From Oscillospiraceae bacterium (GTDB lineage: Bacteria > Bacillota > Clostridia > UMGS1883): 39,069 nt of DNA. The notes under the pieces were generated by a model. That model ran no database searches. It was not told the DNA's origin and saw only the letters and a program-made list of their open reading frames with translations. A program made the translations under genes and the position numbers. The stretch covers positions 1-39,069 of the forward strand of contig JAFLUQ010000004.1 in NCBI GenBank assembly GCA_022508735.1, in the 5' to 3' direction. Below, piece after piece: positions 24,291-33,005 of the stretch (within the stretch, counting starts at the first letter, position 1; the number at the start of each line of letters is the position of its first letter).

Positions 24291-25112
24291 ATGTTCAAGG
24301 AGAACAAACAGTATATCGCTGTTATTATGATAGTTGTGCTGGCAGCGGCGATGGTCACTATGTATGCCGTGAACAGGCGCAATCAGCAAGCGCAATTAGC
24401 CGGCTATGCTGAGGCCGTTTCTCTCTTTCAGGAAAGGCAGGCGGCCCGAATTGCGGCCGCTGACGAGCGCGAACATCGTAGGGCGGAAGCAGCAGAAACC
24501 GTAGCCTTTGCGGCATCGGTGCACCTGCCCGGTGTGGCGTTTTACGGAACTAATTTAAGCTACAATGAGGTCGGCGCGAGTCTGCCTGTCTTAGTTGAGG
24601 CACTTATAGATCAGAATGTTTATGATTCGCCGGTGAGCACGGTAAATGTGCTTGACCCTCATGAAACGGCCCTGCAAAAGACATACCTTCCGGTAATATT
24701 TATCAATGCGGACGCGTGGGACGGCACCATCGATGGTCTTATTTCACGTCAGAACGAGCTTATTGCAGGCCGCGAGCGCTACATAGTTTTGGGTATGCCC
24801 ACCGGCAGCCGGGAAGAAATGATGTACGTCGAAGCCGCTATGCTTGCGGAATACGGCGAAAAGTATATAAATCTGCGCGAATATCTCAGCACCGACGGCA
24901 TGGCGAGCATAAGCCTGCCCATTTCCGAGGCGGACATGGCAGCTATGGCCGAGGGGCGCATCCCCCCCGGACTCCTGGCAAGCGACGGCGTAAACCTGAA
25001 CGAGTCCGGCTACAAGCTGGCGGCCTTTCTTACATACGACCGCATGTCAGAGCTGGGCTATTTCAACGAAGTGCTCAGCGCAATTGATGAGTACAACGAA
25101 AAAGTAAGCTGA
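24291..25112 (+). CDS. Membrane-anchored SGNH-hydrolase-like protein with lost catalytic residues
   Basis: 273 residues. A single N-terminal membrane helix (about 8-27) and an Arg/Glu/Ala-rich stalk (30-72) are followed by an SGNH-like domain (about 80-262), expected outside the cell. The fold is suggested by GVAFYGTNLS at the place of the GDS block and SDGVNLNESGYKLAAF at the place of the DGVHLN block. The nucleophile serine motif GDS reads GTN, and the usual His reads Asn. If this alignment holds, the protein cannot use the normal catalytic triad and may be a binding or scaffold protein. A strong own promoter precedes it. A HAD gene follows. Confidence 0.65.
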   Translation: MFKENKQYIAVIMIVVLAAAMVTMYAVNRRNQQAQLAGYAEAVSLFQERQAARIAAADEREHRRAEAAETVAFAASVHLPGVAFYGTNLSYNEVGASLPVLVEALIDQNVYDSPVSTVNVLDPHETALQKTYLPVIFINADAWDGTIDGLISRQNELIAGRERYIVLGMPTGSREEMMYVEAAMLAEYGEKYINLREYLSTDGMASISLPISEADMAAMAEGRIPPGLLASDGVNLNESGYKLAAFLTYDRMSELGYFNEVLSAIDEYNEKVS

Positions 25113-25161
25113 TAAAGCTCCCGTTTGGAGAATATTTTGCGCCTGTCTGGAGGATTTACGC

Positions 25162-25758
25162 TTGATAGACACAGTAGTTTTTGATATAGGCAACGTGCTT
25201 GCGGCTTTTGACTGGCCCGGCTTCATTCGGGGCTTCGGCTTCAGTCCAAAGGCCGAAAAGGAGATCGCAGAGGCGGTTTTTAAGAGTAATGAATGGAAGC
25301 AGGTGGACCTTGGTCTTAAGAGTGACGAGGAACTGATCGGGTTATTCACGGCCAACGCGCCTCAGTGGGCGGAAGAGATAAGGGCCATATTTGAAAAATG
25401 GCAGTATTCAGTGGTGGAGTATCCCTTTGCCGAGGGCTGGGTCAAGGAGCTCAAGGCCCAAGGCTTGAAAGTATATATCCTCTCAAACTACGGCCGGACG
25501 ATGTTTGAGTACGCTCGGAATAAATTCAAATTTCTTCGGCATATAGACGGCGGCGTGGTTTCCTATCAGATAAATAAAATCAAGCCTGATCCGGATATCT
25601 ATCGGACGCTTATAGAGAAGTACGATTTAGAGCCCGATCGGGCTGTATTCCTCGATGATCTGCCTGACAACATAAATGCCGCGGCCGCCTTAGGTTTTAA
25701 CACTATACTGGTGACAAACCACGACGCGGCGGCAGCGGAGCTTGAAAAATTATTATAA
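25162..25758 (+). CDS. HAD superfamily hydrolase, YihX-like (HAD-IA)
   Basis: 198 residues, TTG start eight bases after GGAGG. Motifs: FDIGNVL (nucleophile D8; the second Asp position is Gly, as is common in the YihX/epoxide-hydrolase-like branch), LSNYG, the lysine in NKIKPDP, and FLDDLPDNI. A helical cap lies about residues 15-85. E. coli YihX dephosphorylates alpha-glucose 1-phosphate; the substrate here is not determined. It is the last gene of the plus-strand block and ends at a strong terminator. Confidence 0.88.
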   Translation: MIDTVVFDIGNVLAAFDWPGFIRGFGFSPKAEKEIAEAVFKSNEWKQVDLGLKSDEELIGLFTANAPQWAEEIRAIFEKWQYSVVEYPFAEGWVKELKAQGLKVYILSNYGRTMFEYARNKFKFLRHIDGGVVSYQINKIKPDPDIYRTLIEKYDLEPDRAVFLDDLPDNINAAAALGFNTILVTNHDAAAAELEKLL

Positions 25759-25767
25759 AAATACCAA

Positions 25768-25806
25768 ACGTAAAAACAGTGGGCCATGCGGCCCACTGTT
25801 TTTACG
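25768..25806. terminator. Bidirectional intrinsic terminator
   Basis: An uninterrupted stem of about 17-18 bp (ACGTAAAAACAGTGGGCC with GGCCCACTGTTTTTACGT) and an ATGC-type loop. T-runs occur on both strands. It separates the HAD gene (+) from the 59-residue peptide gene (-). Confidence 0.92.
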
Positions 25807-25809
25807 TGA

Positions 25810-25989
25810 TCAATGATTAAAGCCTTTCCAGATACTGTAATCTTTGGAGGTGTCGTCAGTGAGTTTGTTACTGTAGTCAACGGCATTGATCTTTGCAAGA
25901 TTCATTGAAACAAGCGGCTCATCCATGATGGAATTAGCCGGATCCAGCGCCTCTATGCACACCTGGGGAATTTCAAAATATCTCTTCAT
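25810..25989 (-). CDS. Short leaderless peptide with YFExPxV motif, downstream of giant secreted protein (copy 2)
   Basis: A 59-residue peptide starting MKRYFEIPQV, with one Cys at 11, an Asp/Lys/Asn-rich middle and the end YSIWKGFNH. It has no signal peptide or membrane helix. The ATG lies 13 bases after the stop of the PI-PLC gene, behind GAGGAGG (8-base spacing). A longer reading from 26055 would overlap that gene and lacks support. Shared with copy 1: M-[RK]-[KR]-YFE-x-P-x-V at the start, L-x-P at about 15, and an I-W-x-G element near the end. Function unknown; a precursor peptide or a partner of the preceding protein is possible. Confidence 0.75.
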   Translation of the reverse strand: MKRYFEIPQVCIEALDPANSIMDEPLVSMNLAKINAVDYSNKLTDDTSKDYSIWKGFNH

Positions 25990-26002
25990 GTTTATTACCT
26001 CC

Positions 26003-29000
26003 TCAGACTTCTTCCACGAAACTAAGCTCGCCGGAAACGGCCTCGTCCGCGGCACTTTCCGCTATATCCTCAAGCACGAATTCAATGTCCTCAAGGTAGA
26101 TGACAGCGGCCTCAAGGCCGATGCCGTTCAGGCCCACAATTTTGGCACTTGCGCCGTTTACCTCAACGGACAATGATGTTCCGTCAGAAGCCTCAACAGC
26201 CATTTTGTCGCCAAAGGTCAGGCCCGCCTTAACCACGTTTTCGTTGAGCGTGATCTCGTCGCCTTTGAGCTCCATGATTAGCGCAGCCTCATCGTTAAGC
26301 TTCCAGGCGCTATTCTCCTTGATGAGGTAGAAGCCGCCGTCATTGAGTACCTTGAGCGCGGCATCCTTCTGATCGGATTTGATAGGAGCATCAAAGTTCT
26401 TAAGAGCCTTAGCCACAAGGCTGTATACACTGGCAGGATCGCTGGCGTTAACGCCTACATAACCATTAGAGTCAGTCACCTTGGCGGTGTATATGGCGTT
26501 GGTGTGAACCGGAGCAACCGCAATACCCTTGATATCATCATTTACTGTAATATCCTTCTCGCCGATAGATGTAGTACCGTTAAATACTTCAACTGTGTAT
26601 GTTCCGGTCACGCCCTCGCCGAACAGGAAGTCAACAGTAAAGTTCTTACCATCCCAGCCAAGAGCAGGAGTTACACTGGCAACATCAACTGTCTTGCCAA
26701 CAATTTTAATGTCATTGCCTCTGAGTCTGTACAAACCACCGTGGCTGTCGCCGAAGATAACTACCTTTCCGCTTTCACCAATGATTCTGTTCATCTTTTC
26801 CGCATCAAGGGAAATGCTGACTGGAGTTGCGTCAGTGTTATCCGCATTAACACTATTAGTGTAGAAAGCCACCTTGTTTTCATCGGTAAAATTGGCAGTT
26901 ACTGCCGTAAAGTCGGAAATATCCAGTTTCTGATAATCCTCATAGCTGATTGCATAGAAATTCACATTGTTTGTACCGGTAGTATAGTCACGCAGTCTTG
27001 TTGCGTCAAGCGTGTAAGAATTATGTCCTCTTTCAACCTCAAGAATCGCAACACCGACACGTCTGTTATCGCTGGCTGCACCCACAGCACCCCAGTTATA
27101 TGCCGAAAAATTGGTATCCAATGTTCCGCCTTCGTAGTATGCCAGTGTGCGGCCTACAGTCTTGCGCTCGTCTTTCTGTATGGTGTAAACATTGCTCGGC
27201 AAAGCAGCAACCGTAAGATCGATACTTCCGTTATAGGGAACAGGTATAACTGCTGAACCTGCCGAAGTAGGCGTATCAGTAACAACGTAGTAGCCGTAGT
27301 CTCCACCCTTGAATAACTCGTGACCCTCGGTATAAAGCGTACCAACCATGAGCTGCTTTGTTTCGGACTGCTCGATCGTGCCTTTATAATTAACTGTAAT
27401 ATCCTGAGCCTCATTGCAGCTCTTGAGAAGTCTAACGATATCGTCAGTGTTTGACCCCGCATTATTGACCATAACAACAGGGAGCGAGGAAAGCCAGTTG
27501 GGATAGCTTGTTCCACTAAGGGCGCTGTACAAATTATTATTATCCGTAGTAGCCTGATTTACAAGGCTGGTAAGAATACTCTCTGACTGCGCCTGCATTA
27601 CGCGGAACATGTCAACGATCGGATGGTTTCCATCTCTTTTGCTCATTTTATCGATCTGATTGTTTATATAACCCGCACTGAAAGAACTCTGTATTTTTGT
27701 ACCAGATGAAGGCTCATAATTCGAGTAAAGCTTTCCGGCAAAGGATTCCGCACTGCTGTATCCGCGAAGAATAAATTTGCCGATACTTGAAAGAGTTGCT
27801 TTATCCCTGCCAAAAAGAACGATGTTTGCCTTTGTTCCGTTATTTGTAAGTCCTCCGTAGGTTTGTGCCGCTAAATCAGAATCCTTATTAAGGGTCACAA
27901 AATCATTTATTCCGGTTGTCGTCAGCAGGCTGTCAATGGCGCGCCATGTGTCAGGTGTACTGTTGCCATCGGAATTAACATTATCCCATGCCTCCTGAAA
28001 GTCAAGAACAATTATTTCGCCGGGATGCTCCTTAGCCCACTGTGCCACCGTAACCATTATCGGTGCAAATTCGCCGCTGAGGAATCCGTGCGTTGTGTAA
28101 AACACACTGTTTGTATGAGGTGCAGTATGTTTTGTTTTAAATATAATCCCAGTTTCTATAACGAAATCACTTGATGAGCGCGAAAGGCGAATGTCAAAAT
28201 AACGAACACCGCTGTCTAGCAGCCCAAGAGCATCCTTTTCCTGTGCCTTGCTTGCCGATGCTCCTGTGCCGCCATCAGCCTTTGTTACTGTTTGAGAACC
28301 CGTGTCACCCTGCTGACTTCCAGCTGCATCCATCTTATTCGTTATCTCCGCCGTGAACGCATCATGCGCCCCCAGCATATTAAGAGAAATAAAGGGCGTG
28401 TCATTGGCAACATTATCAAAGAAGCGTTCCGGTTTTGTTGCCTCATATGTAAGGGTTATGGTTTTGTCGCTTGTATTTACTTCCTTTTTCTTAAATACAT
28501 ATCCCTCTTTATACGGAATTACAAGGTTGGGGAATATCTTTTCTCCATTATATCCGAGGTCCGTCGATTCTGTCGTGGTAACTGTATATTCATCAGCCTT
28601 CACGCCGCTGAATTTAACCGTGTAATTCTGAATGCTGCTGGCCGCTTCGGGAGCGTAGAACTTAACGTTGCTTATCTTCAGGTCGCCGTTAGCGCCGCTG
28701 CCGTTGGTAAGCATGGTGATCGTGTTTATGTAATCGGAATCTGTACGGAAGTGACGTGTGCCGCTCTCATACGTGCTGCCGTCTGCCTTGGTAAGAGTAA
28801 GGTTATATTCATCTGTATAGGCATTGGCAGTCATAAAAATTCTATAAGTCTCGCCTGCCGCAACGGTAGTTATTGACGGAAGATTTGAATTATTACCCTT
28901 GCCATCACCGCCCGTGGGGCTAAAGCTGCCATTTGTGCCAAGACCGATCTGCCCGGCACCGAAAATCTTACCGTCCGCGCCTATCTGAACGGAGGAGTCA

Positions 29001-30061
29001 CGTATGGCGTTAACTGTCAGATCAAATTCCATGCTGAATTCCTGTGACAGACTGACGGGCAGATATACAACATTGCCCGGCTGTCCGTTGTAGGATTCCT
29101 GATCCGGCATGGCAAAGGTCATGGGGTAAACGACAATGGTGGTGCTTACGTCAGTCCCTCCGGCCGTACCTTTAAGTTCAAAGGTTTTTACATCTGAACC
29201 GGTTGTAAAATCAGCGTTTTCCCATGTGACAGGAGTCTCTGTTCCACGGATAGAAACTGTTTTAGGAAGAATGGGTTCGTTACCGCTGATCACGCTTATT
29301 GGTGCAACATAGGATTCCGGCATCACAGCACCGATTGTAAGGTCAATGAAACCGATATGCTCGTAATTATCCCAATAACCGCCAAGACCTTGAATCGCTC
29401 CAAAACCATTAATCACATCCGCAGCTGAATTATTTGTTGCAACCTTTTTACCGTCTACATAGTATTCAACGGTATGGGTGGCTCCGTCGGCATTGTTATA
29501 TGCAACAATAGCCATATCCGTGCCAATTTCAGGATAGCCCATAGCATAATATCCGTCGCTATTTGTTTCATCAGCAACCGTATGGTTTTTATCTAATTTA
29601 AGAAAAGCAATTTCTTTTCCGTTTGAATCTTTGAAGGAAAAGTCATAATAGCATGTGCCACCCGCACCCGGACCGACCTGCCCCTTATGCTTCCACTCAA
29701 TTATTACCTTTTCGGCACCTTTAGCCTGAGCAGCTGCAGGGGCGGAAACAGTCGCATTAAGGTCAGTATTAACCGGGCTGTAAAACTGCAAGGTTATTCC
29801 CTCATTATATGATCTCAGATTTGCATACCCGGCATTGACAGATGTCGACCAGCCCGACCAGTTCGACGCAACCGGCGCGTTACCATCGTTGTCTGTTCCC
29901 ACTAAGCTGTTGTCAGGAGCGCTCCATATTACGGTTGCACCTTCAATAGTGTTGATAACCGTAGTAGACGAAGCTGCCCCGGCGGTGATCGCCAATCCTG
30001 GGACCAGGGCCGTGATCATGGCTATTGCCAAAAGCATGGCCAAAAGTTTTTTGGTTTTCAT
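26003..30061 (-). CDS. Giant secreted protein with PI-PLC X domain
   Basis: Start at the ATG at 30061 (1352 residues), which has GGGAGG and opens a signal peptide (MKTKKLLAMLLAIAM, cleavage near 30). Order: a jelly-roll-like domain (about 32-246) similar in layout to that of the BNR_4 protein; an Ig-like segment (250-312); a LamG-like domain (315-470); a small beta domain (478-540); a PI-PLC X-like domain (about 548-895) with the catalytic His pair H566 (LGAHDAF) and H658 (TTHGF) and FDIRL at 622-626; a beta-rich region (900-1125); and the shared C-terminal region (about 1132-1352). Bacterial PI-PLCs cleave phosphatidylinositol or GPI-type head groups; the substrate here is unproven. There is no LPXTG, SLH or membrane anchor. 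Confidence 0.83.
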   Translation of the reverse strand: MKTKKLLAMLLAIAMITALVPGLAITAGAASSTTVINTIEGATVIWSAPDNSLVGTDNDGNAPVASNWSGWSTSVNAGYANLRSYNEGITLQFYSPVNTDLNATVSAPAAAQAKGAEKVIIEWKHKGQVGPGAGGTCYYDFSFKDSNGKEIAFLKLDKNHTVADETNSDGYYAMGYPEIGTDMAIVAYNNADGATHTVEYYVDGKKVATNNSAADVINGFGAIQGLGGYWDNYEHIGFIDLTIGAVMPESYVAPISVISGNEPILPKTVSIRGTETPVTWENADFTTGSDVKTFELKGTAGGTDVSTTIVVYPMTFAMPDQESYNGQPGNVVYLPVSLSQEFSMEFDLTVNAIRDSSVQIGADGKIFGAGQIGLGTNGSFSPTGGDGKGNNSNLPSITTVAAGETYRIFMTANAYTDEYNLTLTKADGSTYESGTRHFRTDSDYINTITMLTNGSGANGDLKISNVKFYAPEAASSIQNYTVKFSGVKADEYTVTTTESTDLGYNGEKIFPNLVIPYKEGYVFKKKEVNTSDKTITLTYEATKPERFFDNVANDTPFISLNMLGAHDAFTAEITNKMDAAGSQQGDTGSQTVTKADGGTGASASKAQEKDALGLLDSGVRYFDIRLSRSSSDFVIETGIIFKTKHTAPHTNSVFYTTHGFLSGEFAPIMVTVAQWAKEHPGEIIVLDFQEAWDNVNSDGNSTPDTWRAIDSLLTTTGINDFVTLNKDSDLAAQTYGGLTNNGTKANIVLFGRDKATLSSIGKFILRGYSSAESFAGKLYSNYEPSSGTKIQSSFSAGYINNQIDKMSKRDGNHPIVDMFRVMQAQSESILTSLVNQATTDNNNLYSALSGTSYPNWLSSLPVVMVNNAGSNTDDIVRLLKSCNEAQDITVNYKGTIEQSETKQLMVGTLYTEGHELFKGGDYGYYVVTDTPTSAGSAVIPVPYNGSIDLTVAALPSNVYTIQKDERKTVGRTLAYYEGGTLDTNFSAYNWGAVGAASDNRRVGVAILEVERGHNSYTLDATRLRDYTTGTNNVNFYAISYEDYQKLDISDFTAVTANFTDENKVAFYTNSVNADNTDATPVSISLDAEKMNRIIGESGKVVIFGDSHGGLYRLRGNDIKIVGKTVDVASVTPALGWDGKNFTVDFLFGEGVTGTYTVEVFNGTTSIGEKDITVNDDIKGIAVAPVHTNAIYTAKVTDSNGYVGVNASDPASVYSLVAKALKNFDAPIKSDQKDAALKVLNDGGFYLIKENSAWKLNDEAALIMELKGDEITLNENVVKAGLTFGDKMAVEASDGTSLSVEVNGASAKIVGLNGIGLEAAVIYLEDIEFVLEDIAESAADEAVSGELSFVEEV

Positions 30062-30115
30062 TTTCTGTTTTCCTCCCTTTTTGTTTTTAACTTGAACCAA
30101 TATTAACCTGAGTAT

Positions 30116-30144
30116 AGTATACCATAACCACACCCCGGACGCAA
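30116..30144 (-). promoter_or_regulatory. Sigma-A promoter of the PI-PLC-domain gene
   Basis: On the minus strand: TTGCGT (30144-30139), 17-bp spacer, TATACT (30121-30116). The leader is about 50 bases long. Confidence 0.68.
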
Positions 30145-30172
30145 GTGTTTTTTTGTTTTTTTGATAACGAAA

Positions 30173-30196
30173 CCCCGGGGCCGAAGGGCACCGGGG
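30173..30196 (-). terminator. GC-rich hairpin after asnB
   Basis: CCCCGG-T-GCC pairs with GGC-C-CCGGGG around a CTTC loop, ten bases after the asnB stop, trailed on the minus strand by TTTCGTT. Moderate T-tract. Confidence 0.72.
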
Positions 30197-30206
30197 CGAG
30201 TCTATG

Positions 30207-32027
30207 CTATATTTCCACTTTAACATCATATTTTCTCATCCAATAGTTTATCTGCAGCATATATGCAATGGTCTGGGGCGTTGTCATGAGCTGGCCGTAC
30301 CAGGGCTGGGCCTTGTCGGCAGTGAACAGGCCCTCAAGGGCGGCCTTATCGGCGAGGCTGAGAAGAGGTGAGCCGCTGTCTTCAATAACCTCTCGGAGCA
30401 GGCCGGATACCGCCTTAAGATAACCGGGGTTATGGGTCTTCGGATAGGGACTCTTTTTGCGCCAGAGCACCTCCTCGGGCAGCAGGCCCTCCATGGCCTT
30501 GCGGAGCAGTCCCTTTTCACGCCCCTCGTAGTTCATATAATCCCACGGCACGCTGTACATATATTCCACGATGCTGATATCGCAGAAGGGCACACGGGCC
30601 TCCACGCCGCTGTACATGGTCATGAAGTCCTTGCGGCCAAGGAGCGTCTGCATGAACCAGTCAAAATTCAGGCGCATCATTTCCTTCATGCGGTCATCGG
30701 TGGGTGAATTGCCGCTGAGCTTATGAGCCTCGCTGACGGTCTTATAGTACCTTTCGGAAACATAATCCTGCGGTGCGATAAGGCTTTGCAGCTCAGGGCG
30801 GAGAAAGCTGTAGCGGTACATTGTGGACTGTGACCAAGGGAAGCCCTCGGCCATGCGGATAGTTTCGTCCCGATACCACGGATAACCGCCGAAGATCTCG
30901 TCGGCGCACTCTCCGCTGAGGCCCACCGAGAAATTCTTCTTTATCTCCCTGGCAAAGACTAAAAGCGAAGAATCCACGTCAACCATGCCGGGCAGGCCTC
31001 GGGCATCCACCGCCTCGAACAGGGCCTGAGTCAGCTCAGGCGTGTCAATAAGGATACGGTGGTTGGTCACGCCGAGAAAGCTGTTCATCATATTTATATA
31101 CGCTTCGTCGCTGTTAGGCTGGAACTTGCCGGGCGTAAAGTACTTGCCGTTGTCCACATAGTCTACGCTGTAGGTGTGGAGCTCCTTGCCGCGCGCGGCC
31201 AGCTCTTTGGCTGCCACAGCGGAAATTATGCTGGAATCCAGCCCACCGGAAAGGAAGGTAAAGATCGGTATATCTGACACTAACTGGCGCTTTATGGCAC
31301 TTACCACCAACTCCCGGGTGCGCTCTATGGTCTGCGGCAGAGTGTCGGTATGCTCGCGCTGTCGAAGCTCCCAGTATTTACGATAATTTAATTTTCCGTC
31401 CTTTACCATACCGCAGCAGGCCGGAGGCAGCTCCTTTATCCCCTTTAATACGCCACAGCCGGGCGTGCGTCCGGGGCCTATCAGGAACAATTCCTTTACA
31501 GAGCCTATGTCAATTATGGGTTTTATGTCTTTATGCCGGAGCAAAGCCGCCACCGATGAAGCAAACACGAAGCCGCCGCCTGTCTCAGCGTAAAAGAAGG
31601 GCTTAACGCCCATGCGGTCACGGGCGACGAACAGCTCATGACCGTTCCAGACGGCGAATGCAAAGATGCCGTTAAACAGGTTCAGGCAGTCCTCGCCCAG
31701 CTCCATATAGGCACGGAGAACCACCTCGGTGTCTGACGCGGTGGAAAATACCACTCCGCGCTCCTTGCATCTGTTACGTATATCGTCGGTGTTGTACAGT
31801 TCGCCGTTGTAGACTATGGTGTATCCGTCGCGAGTCATAGGCTGGAGACCGTTTTCCAGATCTATGACCGACAGGCGGGTGTGTATCAGCGCAGCGCCGT
31901 CATCGCTGAAAAAACCTCGCTGATCCGGCCCGCGCCTCCAGAGCTCCCGCTGCATCTCAAGCTGATAGTCCTCCATGGCAGTTTGTTTTTTTAGACGGGG
32001 GGAAATTTCCCCGGCAATTCCGCACAT
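30207..32027 (-). CDS. asnB: Asparagine synthase (glutamine-hydrolysing), possibly sporulation-linked
   Basis: 606 residues. An N-terminal class II glutaminase domain (about 1-200) has the nucleophile Cys2 (MCGIAG), RGPD and YNGELYN. A C-terminal synthetase domain (about 225-600) has the PP-loop FLSGGLDSS and the GLSGECADEIFGGYPWY motif. It makes asparagine from aspartate, ATP and glutamine. It begins 15 bases after ylbJ, with GAGGTGATC as ribosome binding site, and so probably shares the ylbJ transcript. Bacillus subtilis has a sporulation-specific copy, asnO; this context suggests a similar role (inference). Confidence 0.94.
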   Translation of the reverse strand: MCGIAGEISPRLKKQTAMEDYQLEMQRELWRRGPDQRGFFSDDGAALIHTRLSVIDLENGLQPMTRDGYTIVYNGELYNTDDIRNRCKERGVVFSTASDTEVVLRAYMELGEDCLNLFNGIFAFAVWNGHELFVARDRMGVKPFFYAETGGGFVFASSVAALLRHKDIKPIIDIGSVKELFLIGPGRTPGCGVLKGIKELPPACCGMVKDGKLNYRKYWELRQREHTDTLPQTIERTRELVVSAIKRQLVSDIPIFTFLSGGLDSSIISAVAAKELAARGKELHTYSVDYVDNGKYFTPGKFQPNSDEAYINMMNSFLGVTNHRILIDTPELTQALFEAVDARGLPGMVDVDSSLLVFAREIKKNFSVGLSGECADEIFGGYPWYRDETIRMAEGFPWSQSTMYRYSFLRPELQSLIAPQDYVSERYYKTVSEAHKLSGNSPTDDRMKEMMRLNFDWFMQTLLGRKDFMTMYSGVEARVPFCDISIVEYMYSVPWDYMNYEGREKGLLRKAMEGLLPEEVLWRKKSPYPKTHNPGYLKAVSGLLREVIEDSGSPLLSLADKAALEGLFTADKAQPWYGQLMTTPQTIAYMLQINYWMRKYDVKVEI

Positions 32028-32042
32028 ATGATCACCTCACGG

Positions 32043-32909
32043 TTATATTATGCCGCACCGCTGCATTACGATACAAGCGAGCCCGGCCATGGCAGACGAG
32101 ATAATTTTCCCTATATAGTAATACCTCTTTGATAGATCAGGAGCGACGGCCTCGGTCTGGAAGTGCACACTGAGGCCGCCCCAGCTTAAGTACGCCGCTG
32201 ACAGCGGCAGGGCGGCTGAGCCGAAGCGTCCCAGCTCCTGCACGCCACGTGATACCTCTATCAACCCCACCATAAGCGGAAAGCGGCTGAGCCGCAGAGC
32301 TTCGATAATGGCGGAAAAGGTTATGATGAGCGCGCACACGCTGACTATGGCCGCGCCGCTCTCACGGGCGGCTCTTCCAAATAGCACACCTGCGCCGGGA
32401 GGCCTTACCCGCACCGGAGCCGTGCCGCTCCCCCTGCTGCCGCGCCCGAATACCAGCGCCGCGGCGACCGCCCCGATGCAGTGACAGAGGTAGAGCATTA
32501 ACCCTATCCTCGTGCTGCCGTATACATTAGCTCCGGCAGTGCCGATTATGAACAGCGGGCCGCTGTTGTTACAAAACGCCAACGCTTTTTCTCCGCTCGA
32601 TTTAGTCATGAGCCCGCCGTCCACCGCTGAGGCCACGGTCCGCGCGCCGCAGGGATAGCCGCCTATGAGCCCGGTCATGAGGCACATTGCCCCGGCGGAG
32701 TCTATGCCGAGCATCGGCCCGAGCATAGGGCTGAGGAGCCGCCCCAGTTTCAGACCCCAGCCGCTCTCCACAGCTATGGAGCTCAGCAGCATAAAGGGCA
32801 GCAGCGACGGCACCACAGCCCGGAGGCATATATCCAGCCCCAGCCCGGCTCCCCGAAGAGCCGCATCCGGGAAGATCACCAGCGCAAGGCAGAGGAATAC
32901 AGCATACAC
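32043..32909 (-). CDS. ylbJ: Sporulation integral membrane protein YlbJ
   Basis: 288 residues from a GTG at 32909, seven bases after AAAGGGAG. Upstream ATGs at 32966 and 32933 have no ribosome binding site, and the first lies within the likely promoter. The protein is almost entirely hydrophobic helices with gate/nucleoside-recognition motifs: PSLLPFMLLSS, GLIGGYPCGARTVA, and CNNSGPLFIIGT. B. subtilis YlbJ is sigma-E dependent and needed for resistant spores. A candidate sigma-E promoter with a perfect CATACATT lies about 30-40 bases upstream. asnB follows. Confidence 0.88.
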   Translation of the reverse strand: MYAVFLCLALVIFPDAALRGAGLGLDICLRAVVPSLLPFMLLSSIAVESGWGLKLGRLLSPMLGPMLGIDSAGAMCLMTGLIGGYPCGARTVASAVDGGLMTKSSGEKALAFCNNSGPLFIIGTAGANVYGSTRIGLMLYLCHCIGAVAAALVFGRGSRGSGTAPVRVRPPGAGVLFGRAARESGAAIVSVCALIITFSAIIEALRLSRFPLMVGLIEVSRGVQELGRFGSAALPLSAAYLSWGGLSVHFQTEAVAPDLSKRYYYIGKIISSAMAGLACIVMQRCGII

Positions 32910-32939
32910 GCAAAAACTCCCTTTCGTTTTCATTTGTAT

Positions 32940-32968
32940 AATGTATGTTTTGCCTCGTAAAAACATAA
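32940..32968 (-). promoter_or_regulatory. Sigma-E-like promoter of ylbJ
   Basis: On the minus strand: TTATGTT (32968-32962), 14-bp spacer, CATACATT (32947-32940), a full match to the sigma-E -10 consensus CATACAHT. The expected start near 32933 gives a leader of about 24 bases before the GTG at 32909. Confidence 0.55.
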
Positions 32969-32971
32969 CAT
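32943..32971 (+). promoter_or_regulatory. Sigma-E-like promoter of yqfC
   Basis: GTATGTT (32943-32949), 14-bp spacer, CATAACAT (32964-32971). It matches sigma-E consensus in part (5/7 and 6/8). It almost fully overlaps the opposite-facing ylbJ promoter. Confidence 0.42.
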
Positions 32972-33005
32972 TTTAAGTAGATAAAGGTAAAGAGGTGTAG
33001 CACAG

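Noticed and set aside
32933..32967. YlbJ starting at the ATG codons at 32966 or 32933
   Set aside because: Neither has a ribosome binding site, and the first lies within the likely promoter; the GTG at 32909 has AAAGGGAG at ideal spacing.
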